DNA from: Flavobacteriales bacterium
GTDB taxonomy: Bacteria > Bacteroidota > Bacteroidia > Flavobacteriales_C > GCA-002722245
Direction of reading: 5' to 3'
Assembly (NCBI GenBank): GCA_002717515.1
Contig: PBEC01000018.1
Coordinates: forward strand, 96,506 to 160,505
DNA: 64,000 nucleotides
Positions 8,839-17,316 of this stretch are shown here, in pieces. Positions within the stretch are counted from its first letter, which is position 1, and each line of letters begins with the position of its first letter. Made by a program: the position numbers and the translations under genes. The notes below the pieces were generated by a model, which saw only the letters and a list, made by a program, of their open reading frames with translations, made no database searches and was not told the origin of the DNA.

Positions 8839-10179
8839 ATGAAAACAAGCAAATTCATATCGAATATTTATTTAACCAATTGGTTTTATCTGTTGCTGTC
8901 TATTTCAGCTGGATTTTTTGTCCTAAGTTTTCTGTTTGAGGTTGTTTTTTTCTATTCTCAAATGTTTTTATCGTTGGTGATTGCTTATTTATTCATCGAC
9001 TTACTGATTTTGTTTTTTGGTTCAGCTAAAATAGAAGCTGAAAGAGTTTTAAAAGAGCAATTAAATCTTGGGGATCAGAATCAGGTAAAAGTGCGTGTGA
9101 AAAATAAAAATTCAGTTCCTATTAAGGTTAAAATTATTGATGAACTGCCGTATCAGTTTCAAGTTAGAGATTTTTGTAAGTTTTTAATTTTAAAACCCAA
9201 TGAAGAAAAGGTTTTGAGTTATAATTTAAGACCTGTTAAGCGAGGAGAATACTTATTTGGATCATTAAATATATTTGTTGGGACATATTTACGAATGGCC
9301 CAAAGAAGAGTTCGTTATTCTCAAGATTTTTCTGCAAAAGTTTACCCTTCTGTTCGTTTAATGCGTGAATATGAGTTAAAAGTATTTACAAACTCGAATT
9401 TAAATCAAGGACTCAAGAAAGTTAGACAAATTGGGAATGCCCAAGAATTTGAGCAAATTAAATCGTATGTTCAAGGAGACGATTTTAGAAAAATAAACTG
9501 GAAAGCGACAAGTAGAAAAGGTGAGCTAATGGTAAATCAGTTTCAGGATGAACGTTCTCAAACGATTTATTCTATTGTTGATAAAAGCAGGACAATGAAA
9601 ATGCCCTTCAATAATATGACATTGTTGGATCACAGTATAAATTCTGCTTTAGTAATTTCTAATATTGCTCTTCGAAAAGATGATAAAGTTGGACTTATGA
9701 CTTTTTCAGATAAACTAGGAGTACATGTGAAAGCTGATAAATTAGGAGGACAACTAAGAAAACTTCTTGAAAATCTTTACAGGCAAAAAACAAGATACAA
9801 TGATGCTAACTTTGAAATGTTATACTATGGTGTTCGGCAGAACATCAAGGGTAGGAGCTTACTCTTTTTATATTCCAATTTTGAGAGTATGTATGCAATG
9901 GAGCGAGCTATGCCTATGTTGCGAAAAATCAGCAAATTACACTTGTTAGTGGTTGTTTTCTTTGAGAATACAGGTTTGATAGAAAAGTCAAATAGAAAAG
10001 CTGAAACAATAGAACAAATTTATTTGCAGACGATAGCTCAAAAATCGGTTATTGAAAAGCAAACTATAGCTGCAGAATTAAAGAAATACGGGATAAATAC
10101 AATTCTTACTACTCCAGAAAAATTAAATGTTGACACAATCAATAAATATCTAGAACTGAAGTCTCGGGGATTGATATAA
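8839..10179 (+). CDS. DUF58 domain protein (VWA-like partner of MoxR)
   Basis: This 446-residue protein has two adjacent N-terminal membrane helices (about 15-35 and 38-58), a beta-rich domain (about 60-190), and the DUF58 core. The hallmark is DDFRKINWKATSRKGELMVNQF (about 214-235), followed by a degenerate VWA/MIDAS-like region (YSIVDKSRTMKMP, about 245). DUF58 proteins are normally encoded next to MoxR ATPases, as here. It is the last gene of the 3560-10179 operon. Proposed roles for the family include envelope homeostasis and stress tolerance, but none is shown by the sequence. Confidence 0.9.
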   Translation: MKTSKFISNIYLTNWFYLLLSISAGFFVLSFLFEVVFFYSQMFLSLVIAYLFIDLLILFFGSAKIEAERVLKEQLNLGDQNQVKVRVKNKNSVPIKVKIIDELPYQFQVRDFCKFLILKPNEEKVLSYNLRPVKRGEYLFGSLNIFVGTYLRMAQRRVRYSQDFSAKVYPSVRLMREYELKVFTNSNLNQGLKKVRQIGNAQEFEQIKSYVQGDDFRKINWKATSRKGELMVNQFQDERSQTIYSIVDKSRTMKMPFNNMTLLDHSINSALVISNIALRKDDKVGLMTFSDKLGVHVKADKLGGQLRKLLENLYRQKTRYNDANFEMLYYGVRQNIKGRSLLFLYSNFESMYAMERAMPMLRKISKLHLLVVVFFENTGLIEKSNRKAETIEQIYLQTIAQKSVIEKQTIAAELKKYGINTILTTPEKLNVDTINKYLELKSRGLI

Positions 10180-10200
10180 CCAACTTAACTGCTTGAAGCA

Positions 10201-10227
10201 TATTCTGTTGAAAGAATAGCCTTTTTT
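10201..10227 (+). terminator. Weak hairpin with T-run after the MoxR/DUF58 operon
   Basis: TATTCT (10201-10206) can pair with AGAATA (10213-10218) and is followed by GCC and six T. The stem is short and AT-rich, so it is at best a weak intrinsic terminator. Confidence 0.35.
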
Positions 10228-10232
10228 AGTGA

Positions 10233-10622
10233 TTGCGGATTGTTATACAATGTTTCAACTTTGCACAATCAAAAGAGATAAAGCTGGAAATGATGTCAAG
10301 TAGTAATTATAAGATGCTCTCAAGTAATGAGATTGGTAATGTACTGTTTTGTGAGCAAAATCAAGAAATGATTATTGGAATAGGAACCTTTATTTTGAAG
10401 TTTAAAGACGAACAACCAAAAATTTTCCTGAAAGCATTATTGGGAACAAAAGGCGAATACGATAGTGTTAAAAATCATTTAATTGAAAAGGTGTTTTTAA
10501 AAACCCCTGTAAGCAATATGATGCTTGCATTGAGTTGGATTGAATTAAATAAGAGTATAGATCTTTTGCAGATGGCCTTTTTAAATTTAAAGGCGAATGA
10601 GATTTTAACAGTTAAAATTTAA
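10233..10622 (+). CDS. Small unrecognised protein
   Basis: I do not recognise this protein. The open frame from a TTG at 10233 gives 129 residues; the first good ATG pair is at 10290 (MMSSSNYKM), which would give 110. No signal peptide or membrane helix is evident. The middle has alternating hydrophobic residues (MIIGIGTFILKF) suggesting a small alpha/beta domain. It has the same base composition as its neighbours. Its end overlaps the end of the convergent sensor gene by 11 bases. The start is uncertain; no clear promoter box decides it. Confidence 0.55.
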   Translation: MRIVIQCFNFAQSKEIKLEMMSSSNYKMLSSNEIGNVLFCEQNQEMIIGIGTFILKFKDEQPKIFLKALLGTKGEYDSVKNHLIEKVFLKTPVSNMMLALSWIELNKSIDLLQMAFLNLKANEILTVKI

Positions 10623-13600
10623 TTCCCATAATTAGAATATCGTCGACTTGATCTGAATCTCCCATCCATTCATTAAAACGAAAATTGATGTTTTCTTTTT
10701 GAGTGGTCATATTTTCCGAACTTCCTTCGATTAGCATTTCTTTTAATGTCTTTGTTTTGAATTTTTTGTTTTTTGGTCCTCCAAATTGGTCTGGATACCC
10801 ATCAGTAAACATAAATAAACAGTCGTTTTCTTCGTATTTCAATGTTGTTTTTTCATAGGTTTTATTGGAAACGTCTTTAAATCCTATGGACATTTTCGTA
10901 GCCTTATATTCAAAAAGTTCACCCTCTCTAATCATAATTAATGGTCGATGTGCTCCCGAATATTCAATAGTTTTATTTTTCTTGTCAATTGTAATTAAAC
11001 TAATATCCATCCCGTCATTCGTTTCCGATTCACTATTTTCAAATGCTTTTAAAATACCTTTGTCCAGTAATTTCAAAACTTCAGCAGGATCAGTTATTTT
11101 GTTACCACCGACGATTTCATTTAAAAGCGCTATTCCAATCATACTTGTAAGTGCACCTGGAACACCATGCCCAGTACAATCTGCGCAAGCAATTACAAAC
11201 TTTTCATTTGTTTTTCTGTACCAATAAAAATCACCCGAGACAATATCTCTCGGTAGGTGAAAAATAAACGAGTCGGGAAGCTCTTCATACAGTTCTTGAA
11301 GAGAAGGAAATGAGGCTTTTTGAATGGTTAGGGCGTATCTAATACTTGAATTTAAATCATTATTTTTTTGTTCAATTTCCTTGTTTTTAGAAACCATTTC
11401 AAGATTTATTGATTCAAGTTCTTTGTTTTTCTCTAACACCTCCTGGTTTCTCTCTTTTACTTTTTCCTCTAACAATTCTCGCTCGTCTTTTAATTTCTTT
11501 TCTCTGTATTTTATGAATGTTATAATGAAGAATATTACGATTAAAGATACCAGGATAATAAACCAAATTTCTGCCCAAAATGGTGGGGAAATTACAAATG
11601 AAAATGTGGAAGGATTTTTATCGTTACAAAAGTCGTCCTTGTTGCATGCGTAAACTACAAATTCATATTCTCCAGGAGGTAGTTTTGTAAAGTCCCTTTT
11701 AGTTTCATTGTTTATTTTTTGTGGTGCAAAAGTTTCTCCATCTTGTTTGAGTGAAGAATAATAAGTTGTTCCGCTTGAATTATCGTGATTGACTCCTACG
11801 AAATGAAAAGTTAAAGTAGATGAATCATGCGGTAAAACAAGATTTTTAGGCATTTTTGTCCAAGGTTCGACTTCATAATTTCGTTTTGTCCAGTTTACTA
11901 TTTTATTATCCAATTCAAGGCCTGTAAAATAAGTTTGTGGTGCAATGTCGCTAGTGTGATCAACACTTCTGTCGTGCTTTATGGCTCCCTTATTTGTTCC
12001 AAACCATAGATTTCCATCAAAATCTTCACAAATAGCATTTCCGTTAATTTGTCCTCCTGTAATTCCATCGGATTTCCCAAAATGTTTAATTTCAGAAATA
12101 TATTCTCCCGTTTGACGTGTAATTTGAGGTGGATTAAAAGAGATTCGATCTAAGCCTTTATTTGTTCCTATCCAAAGTTGATTATCCTCATCAAATAACA
12201 TCATTTTAATATTATCAGAACTTATTTTACTGTTTTGGGTGTTGAATGTTTTATACGTATTTCGGTTCTCATCAAATTTTGTGATTCCCGAATTTGTACC
12301 AATAAAAATTCCACCTCTGGGACCTTTAATCATACAGTTTATAAAATTTGAAGGGATTAGACCGTCGTCCTCATTAATTTGTCCGAACTCTATGCCATTG
12401 AACCAGTTTATACCTCCACTTTTTGTTCCTATCCAAAGCTTACCGGATTTATCCTGAGTTATTGCACTAATTTTTCCGTCACTCAATCCATCGAACATTC
12501 TGAAAAATTCAATTTTGTCACCGTTGAGCCTACCTAATCCCCCTTCCGTTCCAATCCATAGTGTTCCATCACTGTCTTGAAAAAAACAAGTGATTGGATT
12601 CATAACACCATCTAAAACGGAAAATATTCTATCTATTTTATTGTCTATTATTTTGACAAGCCCTATTGGAGTTCCAACCCATATGTTATTATTATTGTCT
12701 TCAAAAACTGTTGTTGAATAATCAACAGGAAGCCCTGACTTCCTGTTAAAAAGTTGAAAAGAGTCTCTACCATTGTAGCGAATCACACCTCCTCTGGTTG
12801 CGAACCAAAAGTTGTTTTTGGAATCCTGGATTAGCCCATTAATTTTTTCGTTCTGCAGACCTTCTTTGATTCCAAAATATGTGAATGAAATCCCGGTGAA
12901 TTTATTTATTCCGCCTCCCTTTGTTCCAACCCAGATATTATCGTGTTTATCTTCTAAAATAGATAAAACAATATCTTCACTTAATCCTTTGTTTTCATTG
13001 TAAATTTCACATTCATAAGTGTTAATGTTCAGTCGAATGACACCTGCGTTCAGTGTACCGATCCATATGTTATCGCTTTTGTCTTGTTCAAGTGTTTTAA
13101 CTGTACTTACCGGAAATTCTGATGTGGCTTTAAAGTTTTTAAATGTTCCATCTGAAAACACAGAAAGCCCGGATGATGTTCCTATCCATATATCTCCATT
13201 TACGTCTTCTTGTAAGTCATATATACTGTTTCCAATTAGTCCGTTTTTTGTTGTATAGGTTTTAACAATCCCATTGAATATTTCGGCCAGTCCCTGATTT
13301 GTACCAATAAATATTTTAGCATCTGGTGTTTCAATTACTTTATTTACTGATAGTTTTCCTCTTCCTCCAAAATCAATTTTATAGGGTACAAAGATTTTTT
13401 CCTCTTTTGTGAAATTATCCAACATGCATAGTCCACCATATTGAGTTCCTATCCAGAGTCTTCCAAATCCATCTTCACAGATTGATTTTACAACATTCGA
13501 GGGCAGGCCGTCTTTTTGAGTAAAGGTATGTAAATTGTTTCCGTCATATACAGTTAGGCCTTTATGGGTTCCTATCCATATGTCTCCTTTTACATCTTCG

Positions 13601-13845
13601 TAAAGACAGTTAATAATATTAGAGGGTAAACCAGAACTATCGTTTAAATGCCTGAAGCTTACTCCGTCGTATATAGAAATTCCTCCCGGAGTTGCCATCC
13701 ATATAGCACCTCTTTTGTCCTGTATTAAATCGAAAACTTCGTTTTCTGCTAAACCATCTTCAACAGTCAGGTTAAGAAAATGGTAGCTTTGCGAGTACAA
13801 AGAGGCTGTGATGAAAAGAAATAATTGAAAAAATATTTTCTTCAT
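10612..13845 (-). CDS. Two-component-type propeller sensor with Y_Y_Y domain and SpoIIE (PP2C) phosphatase output
   Basis: This 1077-residue protein starts with a signal peptide. It continues with about 14 propeller blades (about 20-625) marked by repeated IWIGT..GL motifs, a Y_Y_Y domain (about 640-750), one membrane helix (about 757-778), and a coiled coil (about 782-838, rich in Glu/Lys/Asn). The C-terminal PP2C/SpoIIE phosphatase domain (about 840-1077) shows GDFYW at 871-875 and DCTGHGVPGA at 889-898, which supply metal-binding Asp residues. The sensor half resembles hybrid two-component regulators of Bacteroidota, but the output is a serine/threonine phosphatase instead of a histidine kinase. 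The SiaB-like kinase and SiaC-like phosphoprotein encoded at 15436-16376 are obvious candidate partners. The ligand is unknown. Confidence 0.92.
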   Translation of the reverse strand: MKKIFFQLFLFITASLYSQSYHFLNLTVEDGLAENEVFDLIQDKRGAIWMATPGGISIYDGVSFRHLNDSSGLPSNIINCLYEDVKGDIWIGTHKGLTVYDGNNLHTFTQKDGLPSNVVKSICEDGFGRLWIGTQYGGLCMLDNFTKEEKIFVPYKIDFGGRGKLSVNKVIETPDAKIFIGTNQGLAEIFNGIVKTYTTKNGLIGNSIYDLQEDVNGDIWIGTSSGLSVFSDGTFKNFKATSEFPVSTVKTLEQDKSDNIWIGTLNAGVIRLNINTYECEIYNENKGLSEDIVLSILEDKHDNIWVGTKGGGINKFTGISFTYFGIKEGLQNEKINGLIQDSKNNFWFATRGGVIRYNGRDSFQLFNRKSGLPVDYSTTVFEDNNNNIWVGTPIGLVKIIDNKIDRIFSVLDGVMNPITCFFQDSDGTLWIGTEGGLGRLNGDKIEFFRMFDGLSDGKISAITQDKSGKLWIGTKSGGINWFNGIEFGQINEDDGLIPSNFINCMIKGPRGGIFIGTNSGITKFDENRNTYKTFNTQNSKISSDNIKMMLFDEDNQLWIGTNKGLDRISFNPPQITRQTGEYISEIKHFGKSDGITGGQINGNAICEDFDGNLWFGTNKGAIKHDRSVDHTSDIAPQTYFTGLELDNKIVNWTKRNYEVEPWTKMPKNLVLPHDSSTLTFHFVGVNHDNSSGTTYYSSLKQDGETFAPQKINNETKRDFTKLPPGEYEFVVYACNKDDFCNDKNPSTFSFVISPPFWAEIWFIILVSLIVIFFIITFIKYREKKLKDERELLEEKVKERNQEVLEKNKELESINLEMVSKNKEIEQKNNDLNSSIRYALTIQKASFPSLQELYEELPDSFIFHLPRDIVSGDFYWYRKTNEKFVIACADCTGHGVPGALTSMIGIALLNEIVGGNKITDPAEVLKLLDKGILKAFENSESETNDGMDISLITIDKKNKTIEYSGAHRPLIMIREGELFEYKATKMSIGFKDVSNKTYEKTTLKYEENDCLFMFTDGYPDQFGGPKNKKFKTKTLKEMLIEGSSENMTTQKENINFRFNEWMGDSDQVDDILIMGIKF

Positions 13846-13931
13846 TTGAAAGCTATCTAATTCACTACGGTTTTGTCAAAAAAATGTTTTGTAAATGTAT
13901 ATAATTCATCGGGTCTATTTACAATTATTGC

Positions 13932-13964
13932 AAAAAAAAGAGACTTCATTTTGAAGTCTCTTTT
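13932..13964 (-). terminator. Intrinsic terminator of gltA
   Basis: GAGACTTCA (13940-13948) pairs with TGAAGTCTC (13952-13960) around a TTT loop. The A-run at 13932-13939 becomes a U-run on the minus-strand transcript. It lies 22 bases beyond the gltA stop. The opposite side also has four T, but no plus-strand gene needs it. Confidence 0.88.
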
Positions 13965-13985
13965 GTGTATAAAAATAAATTTCTG

Positions 13986-15272
13986 TTATCGTTCATCCAA
14001 AGGAACATAAGATCTTTCGTTTGCACCGACATAAATTTGTCTTGGACGACCAATTGGTTCTTTGTTTTCAATCATTTCCTTCCATTGTGCAATCCATCCA
14101 GGAAGCCTACCCAACGCGAACATTACTGTAAACATTTCGGTTGGTATACCTAATGCTTTGTATATAATTCCAGAGTAGAAATCAACGTTAGGATATAGGT
14201 TTCTTGCCTTGAAATACTCATCATTTAACGCAACTTGTTCCAGTTCTTTAGCGATTTCAATTAAGGGATCTTGAATTCCTAATTTTTCTAACACATCATC
14301 GGCAGCTTTCTTGATTATTTTAGCTCGCGGATCAAAGTTTTTGTATACTCTGTGACCGAATCCCATCAATCTAAATGGATCGTTTTTATCTTTTGCCTTG
14401 GCGATCCAGTTTTCTAATGGAGTACCGTCTTCATAGATAGTTTCCAACATTTCAATTACGGCCTGATTTGCTCCTCCATGTAATGGTCCCCACAAGGCTA
14501 TTACACCAGCCGAAATAGAGGAATAGAGGTTGGCATGAGATGAACCTACAATTCTCACTGTTGAGGCAGAACAATTTTGTTCGTGATCTGCATGTAATAT
14601 CAATAGTTTGTTGAGAGCATCGGCTACAACAGGGTCTATTTTATATTTTTCAGCTGGTAAGCTGAACATCATGTTCAAAAAGTTTTCTTCATAGTTTAGG
14701 TTGTTTTTTGGATAAACAACAGGGTGACCAACGAAGTTTTTATAAGCCCATGCAGAAATTGTTGGTAGTTTTGCCAATAATCTGTAAATAGTTAATTCTA
14801 TTTCCTCTTCTGTTCTGTTTGGATTCTGAGAGTCCGGATAGAAGGTTGAAAGAGAACATAACAATGAAGCAACTATTCCCATGGGATGTGCCTTGGATGG
14901 ATATGCCTCATAAAAACGTTTCATATCCTCATGAATCAAGGTGTGTTTGGTTATGTTTGCTTCAAACTCAGATAGTTGGCTTTTTGTAGGCAGTTCTCCA
15001 TTTATTAACAAGTAGGCAACTTCAATAAAAGAAGCTTTTTCTGCTAACTCCTCAATGGAATAACCTCTATATCTTAGGATACCATTTTCACCGTCAAGAT
15101 AGGTAACCGCACTTTTAGTGGAACCTGTGTTTTTATAACCTGAATCAAGGGTAACAGCTCCAGAAAGTGAACGTAACTTTGTTATATCTATTCCTTTTTC
15201 ATCTTCTGAACCTGTAATAATTGGTAATTCGTATGTCTGTCCGTTAATCTTTACCTCTGCAATTTCACTCAT
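13986..15272 (-). CDS. gltA: Citrate synthase
   Basis: This 428-residue type II citrate synthase condenses oxaloacetate and acetyl-CoA in the TCA cycle. It shows the catalytic His segment GFGHRVYKNFDPR (about 304-316), with the Asp in the same motif, the LHGGANQAV block, and the substrate His in the LILHADHEQNCS segment. Length and layout match the hexameric bacterial type. It is transcribed alone, with a terminator at 13932-13964. A degenerate -7 box (TATCTTTA on the minus strand, 15309-15316) lies 36 bases upstream. It sits between the SpoIIE-type sensor and the SiaB/SiaC pair. sucA and sucB, also TCA-cycle genes, lie 40 kb away. Confidence 0.97.
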   Translation of the reverse strand: MSEIAEVKINGQTYELPIITGSEDEKGIDITKLRSLSGAVTLDSGYKNTGSTKSAVTYLDGENGILRYRGYSIEELAEKASFIEVAYLLINGELPTKSQLSEFEANITKHTLIHEDMKRFYEAYPSKAHPMGIVASLLCSLSTFYPDSQNPNRTEEEIELTIYRLLAKLPTISAWAYKNFVGHPVVYPKNNLNYEENFLNMMFSLPAEKYKIDPVVADALNKLLILHADHEQNCSASTVRIVGSSHANLYSSISAGVIALWGPLHGGANQAVIEMLETIYEDGTPLENWIAKAKDKNDPFRLMGFGHRVYKNFDPRAKIIKKAADDVLEKLGIQDPLIEIAKELEQVALNDEYFKARNLYPNVDFYSGIIYKALGIPTEMFTVMFALGRLPGWIAQWKEMIENKEPIGRPRQIYVGANERSYVPLDER

Positions 15273-15398
15273 GGGTATTTCCTTTTTGTGATTTTATAAT
15301 GTAATAGATAAAGATAGTAAAGAAAAATTGCTCTCTTAAAGATAAGAGAAGAAAAATTGTGTTGAAACGTAATAAAATGATGAAACCGTAAAACTTTT

Positions 15399-15429
15399 TT
15401 TGTTTTTCTACGTAAAAGGTTTCGTTTTG
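15399..15429 (+). promoter_or_regulatory. Probable promoter of the SiaB/SiaC pair
   Basis: TTTG at 15399-15402 is followed after 19 bases by TCGTTTTG (15422-15429), one mismatch from TAnnTTTG. The box ends 6 bases before the ATG at 15436, again predicting a very short or absent leader. Confidence 0.45.
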
Positions 15430-15435
15430 CGCCTA

Positions 15436-15978
15436 ATGAGAAGTATAGATTCACAATTTGCCTACGATACTCATCAAATGATGGATTTAAAATCCGTGAG
15501 ACTTTCCTTTTCTGGTGAGTTCACATCGGATTTAGTTTCAGTTCTACTTCTTTTAGCTAAAAATAATGTCGGGGGTCGTTCGGTTATGAAAAAAGTTTAC
15601 AATGTTATGATTGAGAGCTTGGAAAATTTAATTAAACATGCTTTTTTTCATAACGAGGATTCATTTCCTGCAATATTTATTTTAGGGAAAGATGAGGCAT
15701 TTTATTACTTGGCTACAGGAAATAAAATTGAGAATAAAAAAATTTCAGAATTACAGAAAAGGTTAGAGAAAGTGAACCACATGAATCGTATCGATTTAGT
15801 AAAATGGTACAACAGTATTTTGATGAGTGATCAAAGTTTAAATTCAACAAATGGAGCAGGTCTTGGAATAATTGATATGGCTATAAAAAGTAATAATAAA
15901 TTTGAATATGGTTTTCATAAAATTGATGAAAACCATTCCTTTTTTACGTTGAAGATTAAAATAGAGAGTGAAATTTGA
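15436..15978 (+). CDS. SiaB family protein kinase (DUF6272)
   Basis: The 180-residue protein resembles SiaB-type kinases, GHKL-fold relatives of anti-sigma-factor kinases. An N-box-like segment (MIESLENLIKHAF, Glu and Asn in place) is followed by a glycine-rich STNGAGLGIIDMAI stretch near residue 140 that would form the nucleotide lid. In Pseudomonas, SiaB phosphorylates SiaC and the PP2C phosphatase SiaA removes the phosphate. I choose the ATG at 15436; the longer frame starts at a TTG that overlaps the -33 box. Its stop overlaps the start region of the next gene, so kinase and substrate are probably made together. Confidence 0.8.
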   Translation: MRSIDSQFAYDTHQMMDLKSVRLSFSGEFTSDLVSVLLLLAKNNVGGRSVMKKVYNVMIESLENLIKHAFFHNEDSFPAIFILGKDEAFYYLATGNKIENKKISELQKRLEKVNHMNRIDLVKWYNSILMSDQSLNSTNGAGLGIIDMAIKSNNKFEYGFHKIDENHSFFTLKIKIESEI

Positions 15979-15980
15979 CT

Positions 15981-16376
15981 ATGGATTCATTGAAGATCGA
16001 AAAGCAAGATACTACACCATTATTAGATTTTAATCTGGATAAAATGGAATTCATTTTAGAGGGTGAATGCAGGCCTGAAAATGGTTTGGTGTTCTTTGAA
16101 CCTGTGATAAGCTGGTTGGATGTTTTTATTGATTTTGCAGGTAGCGTTGAACTGGGAAAAAAGTTAGAATTTCACTTTAAATTGGAGTACTACAATTCAT
16201 CTTCAGCGAAATTTATTTTTAACATCTTTAAAAGATTAAAATCACTTAATTCGAAAGGAATACAATTATCAGTATTATGGTTTTATGATGTTCTTGATGA
16301 GGATTTACTTGAAAGCGGAAAGGAATATGAAAAAATATTAGGGCTTAAATTTCATTTCTTAGCCCTTCAAAATTAA
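15981..16376 (+). CDS. SiaC family regulatory phosphoprotein (DUF1987)
   Basis: The 131-residue protein fits DUF1987/SiaC: a TTPLLDFNLDKMEFILEG start, the conserved CRPENGLVFFEP segment where the family has (S/R)xPENxxxFYxP, then WLDVFI and a central SSAKFIFNIFKRL helix that normally carries the phospho-acceptor Ser/Thr. In Pseudomonas the unphosphorylated form activates the diguanylate cyclase SiaD; no GGDEF protein is encoded in this window. An in-frame TTG two codons earlier exists, but the ATG at 15981 is preferred. The 3' end overlaps the convergent dehydrogenase gene by 32 bases. Confidence 0.8.
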   Translation: MDSLKIEKQDTTPLLDFNLDKMEFILEGECRPENGLVFFEPVISWLDVFIDFAGSVELGKKLEFHFKLEYYNSSSAKFIFNIFKRLKSLNSKGIQLSVLWFYDVLDEDLLESGKEYEKILGLKFHFLALQN

Positions 16377-17316
16377 CCCATTCTTCAATTTTTTCAGCAA
16401 GTACATTACTTAATTTAAAGTAGGATTCGTGTGACCATCCAGCTATATGAGGAGATAAAATTACATTTGGAGAATTTTTTAAATACTCCAGATCTTCGCA
16501 AGTCTCTGATTGACTTATTGATTCAAAAGAAGTAGATTCATACTCAAGCACGTCTAAACAAGCACCTAAAATTTTATTCGTTTTAAGTCCTCTCACCAAA
16601 TCGCTTGTGTTTACATTAAAACCTCTTGCTGTGTTAATAAGAATAAAAGGTTTTTCAACGTTTTTAATAAACAAATCGTTAATTAGATATTTATTTTGAG
16701 GTAAGTAGTTTGTGTGCACACTAATTATGTCCGATTCTTTCAATAATGTTTTTTTTGAAACGGCTTTTGTCAAATTATCTGAATATTTTTTTTTGTATTT
16801 ATCATAAGCAATAATATTTACATCAAAACCTTTAAGTCTCTGAGCAAATGCCTTCCCCATAATTCCATATCCAATAAGTCCAATCGTTTTTCCTTTAAGT
16901 TCGTAGCCTCTGTTTTGAGTTCTTTTCCATATTCCTTTTCTAACTTCTGCATCTGCGTGTTTCAAATTATTTTGAAGCATTAGCAACATGCCTAGTGTGT
17001 GTTCAGCAAGGGCATCTCTATTTCCTTCGGGAGAATTAAAAACTTGAATTTTATTTTGTTTGCAATATTCAACATCAATATTTTCGAGTCCTGATCCTGC
17101 TCTGGCAATGAATTGAAGATTGGGTAATGTGGCTAATATATCATTGTTTAAGTTAAAACGTGAACGAATGACTATTCCATTGTAATTTTTTAAGTTTTTT
17201 AAAATCGTTTCGGAATTTGATTTGGTATGATCTTCACAAATCCAGTTATAATTTGTTAAACGTTTCCATAAGATTTCGTGCACTGAGTCGATAAAAATTA
17301 CTTTACCCAGATTCAT
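16345..17316 (-). CDS. D-2-hydroxyacid dehydrogenase (phosphoglycerate dehydrogenase-like)
   Basis: This 323-residue enzyme has the D-isomer-specific 2-hydroxyacid dehydrogenase fold. The NAD loop is GLIGYGIMGKAFAQ (about 145-158), the substrate-binding block RAGSGLENID (about 71-80), the catalytic Arg in NTARG (about 229), the acid in CLDVLEYE, and the catalytic His in SPHIAGWSHES (about 293). There is no ACT domain, so it is shorter than SerA of the long type. The substrate may be 3-phosphoglycerate or another 2-oxoacid. The gene starts within the last four bases of mgtE and is probably co-transcribed with it. Confidence 0.85.
   Translation of the reverse strand: MNLGKVIFIDSVHEILWKRLTNYNWICEDHTKSNSETILKNLKNYNGIVIRSRFNLNNDILATLPNLQFIARAGSGLENIDVEYCKQNKIQVFNSPEGNRDALAEHTLGMLLMLQNNLKHADAEVRKGIWKRTQNRGYELKGKTIGLIGYGIMGKAFAQRLKGFDVNIIAYDKYKKKYSDNLTKAVSKKTLLKESDIISVHTNYLPQNKYLINDLFIKNVEKPFILINTARGFNVNTSDLVRGLKTNKILGACLDVLEYESTSFESISQSETCEDLEYLKNSPNVILSPHIAGWSHESYFKLSNVLAEKIEEWVNFEGLRNEI

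Noticed and set aside
10865..11653. Plus-strand frames of 109-120 codons opposite the propeller sensor
   Set aside because: Antisense to the conserved phosphatase and coiled-coil regions, with no start signal and no recognisable domain.
13090..13790. Repeated TCCTATCCAtA-like DNA as a direct-repeat or CRISPR-like array
   Set aside because: These are the codons for IWIGT in successive propeller blades; spacing follows the protein fold and there are no unique spacers.
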